Positions 13,596 through 16,058 of a stretch of 16,058 nt of DNA are shown in pieces. The translations under genes and the position numbers were made by a program. Location: contig JBGPBV010000153.1 of NCBI GenBank assembly GCA_041481445.1, positions 1 to 16,058 of the forward strand, written 5' to 3'. This DNA comes from AA29 sp041481445. Its GTDB lineage: Bacteria; Acidobacteriota; Vicinamibacteria; Fen-336. The notes under the pieces are model-generated. The model saw nothing but the letters and a program-made list of their open reading frames with translations. It was not told the DNA's origin and made no database searches. Position 1 is the stretch's first letter, and every line of letters starts with the position of its first letter.

Positions 13596-14923
13596 CGACG
13601 AGCCCTCCATCGCGATGGGCAGGGCGTCTCTCCCGCGACCCCGCGCTCCTGCTCGCCGCCGTGCTGGCCCTCTCGGGGCTCGGGGCGTCGTGGTCCCTGG
13701 GCCGTCGCTCCCCCGGCCTGGACTTCTACCAGTTCTGGGTCGTGGCCCAGGTCGCCGGCCGCGGCGACGTCCCGAACGTCTACGCCGAGGAGGCGCGCTA
13801 TCGGCTCGCCGGCGAGTTCCGGCGCCGGGCGCAGACGGACGAGGACTCCGAGCGCCGCCGGGTCGCCGCGCAGCCGTGGAAGGTGTTCGAGCCCACGGCC
13901 ACGCCGCTGCTCTACAGCGCCTTCCGGCCCTTGTCGGGAGGTTCCTACGAGCACGACTTCCTCCTCTTCCGCCTGATCGGCCTGGCCGCGTTCACCACGG
14001 GAGTGCTGGCCCTGGCGCGGCGGCTCGGGCACGGGCTCACGGTGGCGCTGCTCTTCGTCGCCTTCGCGGGGCTGGCGTGTCAGCCCCTCGAGTCGGACAT
14101 CCGCGTGGGCAACGTCAACCAGCTTCAAGTGGGCCTGATCGCCGGCTACCTGTGGCTCTCCTCGCGAAAGGACGCCTCGCGATGGCAGTGGGCGGCCGGT
14201 GCCCTGCTGGCGCTGCTGGTCCTCTTCAAGCCCAACCTGATCGCCCTGGTGCCGCTGCTGGCGGCGTCGTGGATCCTGGGCCGCCGGCGGCAGAAGCTCG
14301 CCCGGCAGTCCGTCGGGATGGCGGCGGGCGCGGCCGCCGGAGTGGCGGCGCCGGCCCTCGTGTTCGGCACGTGGCAGGCCTGGCCGCAGTGGCTGGCGTA
14401 CTTGAGGTCGCTGCCGCCGGAGAAGATCCCGCTCCGCTACGGCAACATGGGCCTGGCCCGGCAGGTGCTGGAGACCCTGGAGGTCGACCTCGCGCCGCTG
14501 CTGGCGCTGGCGACGACGGCCATCGTCCTCGCCTGCCTCTGGCTCGGCCGCCGGCATGGGCCCGTACCGGCCGCCATCGAGGACGGCGCCGCCATCGCGG
14601 CGGGATGCCTCGTGTACCTCTTGTCCGCGCCCATGGTCTGGCTGCACTACCTCCTGCTCGCGCTGCCCGCCGCCGTCGTCCTGCTGCGTCCCGGCGATGG
14701 CGCGACGGTGGCCGCCTGGAGGCGCGTCCCCGCGGTGGTGGCCCTGCTCGCGATCGGTGTGAACCCCTGGGCCGATCCGTTCGGCATCCAGGACCTGCGC
14801 GTTCAGGCGGCGGTCACGTCGCTGGGCGTGCTCGTCCTGTTCGCGCTCGTCTGCGTCGACCTGTCGCGCGGCCTGTCCGCGCCGCGCGGAGGCGCTGCGG
14901 CCGGGGTCGTCAGCGCCAGTTGA
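13592..14923 (+). CDS. GT87-like (DUF2029) polyprenyl-linked membrane glycosyltransferase
   Basis: 443 residues with about 9-11 hydrophobic segments, resembling the GT-C mannosyltransferase-type GT87/DUF2029 family. These proteins transfer a sugar from a polyprenyl-phosphate donor on the outer face of the inner membrane. Visible landmarks are PGLDFYQFW (41-49) with the first-loop Asp44, a long periplasmic loop at about 60-115, RVGNVNQLQVGLIAGYLWL (171-189), LLVLFKPNLIALVPLL (208-223) and SAPMVWLHYLLLALP (345-359). These follow the family's gQxN, KxxP and PxxWxHy order. Acceptor and sugar are unknown. The GTG start at 13592 overlaps the M24 stop by four bases (GTGA), with GGAGG at 13574-13578 as a somewhat distant ribosome site. 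Coupling to an exported aminopeptidase is unusual and unexplained. The 3' end overlaps the convergent gene by 14 bp. Confidence 0.82.
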   Translation: MTTSPPSRWAGRLSRDPALLLAAVLALSGLGASWSLGRRSPGLDFYQFWVVAQVAGRGDVPNVYAEEARYRLAGEFRRRAQTDEDSERRRVAAQPWKVFEPTATPLLYSAFRPLSGGSYEHDFLLFRLIGLAAFTTGVLALARRLGHGLTVALLFVAFAGLACQPLESDIRVGNVNQLQVGLIAGYLWLSSRKDASRWQWAAGALLALLVLFKPNLIALVPLLAASWILGRRRQKLARQSVGMAAGAAAGVAAPALVFGTWQAWPQWLAYLRSLPPEKIPLRYGNMGLARQVLETLEVDLAPLLALATTAIVLACLWLGRRHGPVPAAIEDGAAIAAGCLVYLLSAPMVWLHYLLLALPAAVVLLRPGDGATVAAWRRVPAVVALLAIGVNPWADPFGIQDLRVQAAVTSLGVLVLFALVCVDLSRGLSAPRGGAAAGVVSAS

Positions 14924-16058
14924 AGTTGTAGCGCCGGGAGGAGAACGCGTCGAACGCGAGCGTGCCCGCGGCGCCGGCCTTGGGTCCCATGACCCCCAGG
15001 CGCACGAAGTCGACGGGGTGAGTGTCGTTGTCGAGGCCGACGAGGCTCGCCACCGAGACGTCGTCCACGAACAGCTCGAACGACCCGTCCTGGGCCGGGG
15101 GCACGTCCGCGCGCCGCCAATCGAACTGGATGGAGTGGGGGCCGGCGGCGAGGCCCACGAACGGCGTGTCGACCCGCGTGCCGTCGTCGAGGAGGACCCG
15201 GCCGGCCACGGCGAATTGGCCGTCGCGCCGCCGGAGCACGAGCGTCACGATGCGGCGCGCGGGGGTCTCCTGCGACGCGATGAGGATCCGCACGCGATGG
15301 TGGCCGAGGACCTCGCCGGGGTCGAACCCGGTCGCATCGAGGAGGAACCGCGCCCGGTAGCGGCTCTCGCCCTGCGCGTGGTCGTCGAGCACGTAGAGCG
15401 ACGTCGTGTCGTCGACAGTCGCCGAGAGGCCGAGGGAACCCTCGAGAGAGGCGTCCGTGGACACCGCGAGGTCCGCACCGTCGGTGCTCGCCGCCGTCCA
15501 GGCGCCGAGTCCTCCGGCCTCGAAGTCGTCGCGGAAGAGCAGGTCGTGGTTGGTGACCGCGATGGCCACCGCCCCCGTCCCCGCCGCGAAGGGGGAGCCG
15601 GTCAGTGGCGTCAGAGCCCCCGTCGCCTCGATGCCATAGCCGGACACGTTGCCGGATCCGCTGTTGGCGGCGTAGATGAAACGGCCGCTGGCGTCCACGG
15701 CCAGTCCCTGGGGAATGGAGCCGGCGGCGAAGGTCGGTGTGGCCAACGGGGTGAGCGCGCCCGTGGAAGACGCGATCGCATAACCGGACACGACGTTGCC
15801 GTTGGCGACCGCCGCGTAGAGGAACTGCCGCGACGGGGTGATCGCCACCTGGCGCGCATAGGCGCCGGCGGCGACCGGCGATCCGGCCACGGGGCTCGGA
15901 AGGGCGGTCGTCGCATCGAGGGCGTAGGCGGAGACGTTCCCTGACGTCGCGTTCGCGGCGTAGAAGTAGCGGCCGGACGGATCGACCAGGCCGCCGCGCG
16001 GCCACTGCCCGCCGTCCGTGGCCAGCGGGGCGCCCGGGGCCAGGCGCGTGAGCGCGCC
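14910..16058 (-). CDS. Beta-propeller repeat (YVTN/lactonase-like) protein with C-terminal lectin-like domain, 5'-truncated
   Basis: 382 residues are visible and the frame stays open to base 16058, so the N-terminus lies outside. The in-frame GTG at 15890 is mid-blade and not a true start. Numbering from the edge, propeller blades with a 48-residue period carry FYAANATSGNVSAY (32-45), LYAAVANGNVVSGY (80-93) and IYAANSGSGNVSGY (128-141), each followed by a GALTPL-type linker. This is the pattern of the 6-phosphogluconolactonase-like/YVTN propellers. From about 174 (LLFRDDFEAGGLGAW) to the end is a beta-rich, concanavalin/laminin-G-like domain ending FDAFSSRRYNFNWR, a tail typical of exported proteins in Acidobacteriota-like genomes. 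It is probably secreted and binding rather than enzymatic. It converges on, and overlaps, the glycosyltransferase gene by 14 bp. Confidence 0.78.
   Translation of the reverse strand, partial: GALTRLAPGAPLATDGGQWPRGGLVDPSGRYFYAANATSGNVSAYALDATTALPSPVAGSPVAAGAYARQVAITPSRQFLYAAVANGNVVSGYAIASSTGALTPLATPTFAAGSIPQGLAVDASGRFIYAANSGSGNVSGYGIEATGALTPLTGSPFAAGTGAVAIAVTNHDLLFRDDFEAGGLGAWTAASTDGADLAVSTDASLEGSLGLSATVDDTTSLYVLDDHAQGESRYRARFLLDATGFDPGEVLGHHRVRILIASQETPARRIVTLVLRRRDGQFAVAGRVLLDDGTRVDTPFVGLAAGPHSIQFDWRRADVPPAQDGSFELFVDDVSVASLVGLDNDTHPVDFVRLGVMGPKAGAAGTLAFDAFSSRRYNFNWR

Noticed and set aside
15888..15890. GTG as the start of the propeller-lectin gene
   Set aside because: The frame stays open to the window edge and encodes another full 48-residue blade upstream, so this GTG is internal.
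14910..16058. Annotation as the enzyme 6-phosphogluconolactonase
   Set aside because: Only the generic propeller repeat is shared; the fusion to a lectin-like domain and the extracellular style argue for a binding protein.

Overview
The window is a dense, very GC-rich (about 70% or more by eye) stretch of bacterial chromosome with twelve protein-coding genes, two of them cut by the window edges. There are no RNA genes, insertion sequences, CRISPR arrays or prophage genes that I can see. The gene set (5'-nucleotidase, membrane alkaline-phosphatase-fold protein ending in LRSLGY, ECF sigma/anti-sigma/DUF4097 operon, AzgA-type permease, gluzincin-TolB-barrel protein, propeller-lectin protein ending in an SRR motif) is what I would expect of an Acidobacteriota genome or a similar uncultured high-GC Gram-negative phylum. 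That placement is an inference from gene style, not from a marker gene. The outer-membrane barrel with a terminal Phe shows a diderm envelope.

Layout. 1-1228 (+): 3' part of a 5'-nucleotidase-type metallophosphoesterase. 1237-3081 (+): multi-pass membrane protein with an alkaline-phosphatase-like domain that seems to have lost its catalytic residues. 3086-3475 (-): stand-alone NFACT-R (DUF814) protein. 3533-5823 (+): PLP-dependent decarboxylase translationally coupled to a secreted AHL-lactonase-like metallo-beta-lactamase-fold hydrolase. 5932-8040 (+): ECF sigma factor, zinc-finger anti-sigma factor and exported DUF4097 beta-solenoid protein, with coupled or tight junctions. 8066-9439 (+): AzgA/NCS2 purine permease. 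9472-12291 (-): 939-residue protein with a zinc peptidase, a TolB-like propeller and an outer-membrane barrel. 12318-14923 (+): Tat-exported M24 aminopeptidase coupled to a GT87-like membrane glycosyltransferase. 14910-16058 (-): 3' part of a propeller-repeat protein with a C-terminal lectin-like domain, running off the right edge.

No stretch without a gene exceeds about 110 bp. The longest is 5824-5931, upstream of the sigma factor, and it holds a possible ECF-type promoter. Several genes begin 5-7 nt after a TAnnnT hexamer and lack a Shine-Dalgarno sequence, suggesting leaderless transcripts, whereas genes inside operons use GGAGG-type sites and ATGA/GTGA overlaps.

Most of the content concerns the cell envelope: export, periplasmic hydrolysis, peptide turnover, polyprenyl-linked glycosylation and an envelope-stress-type sigma system. 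I see no clearly novel multi-gene defence or mobile system. The best leads are the degenerate phosphatase-fold membrane protein, the decarboxylase-lactonase pair, the three-domain peptidase-propeller-barrel protein and the leaderless-start pattern.
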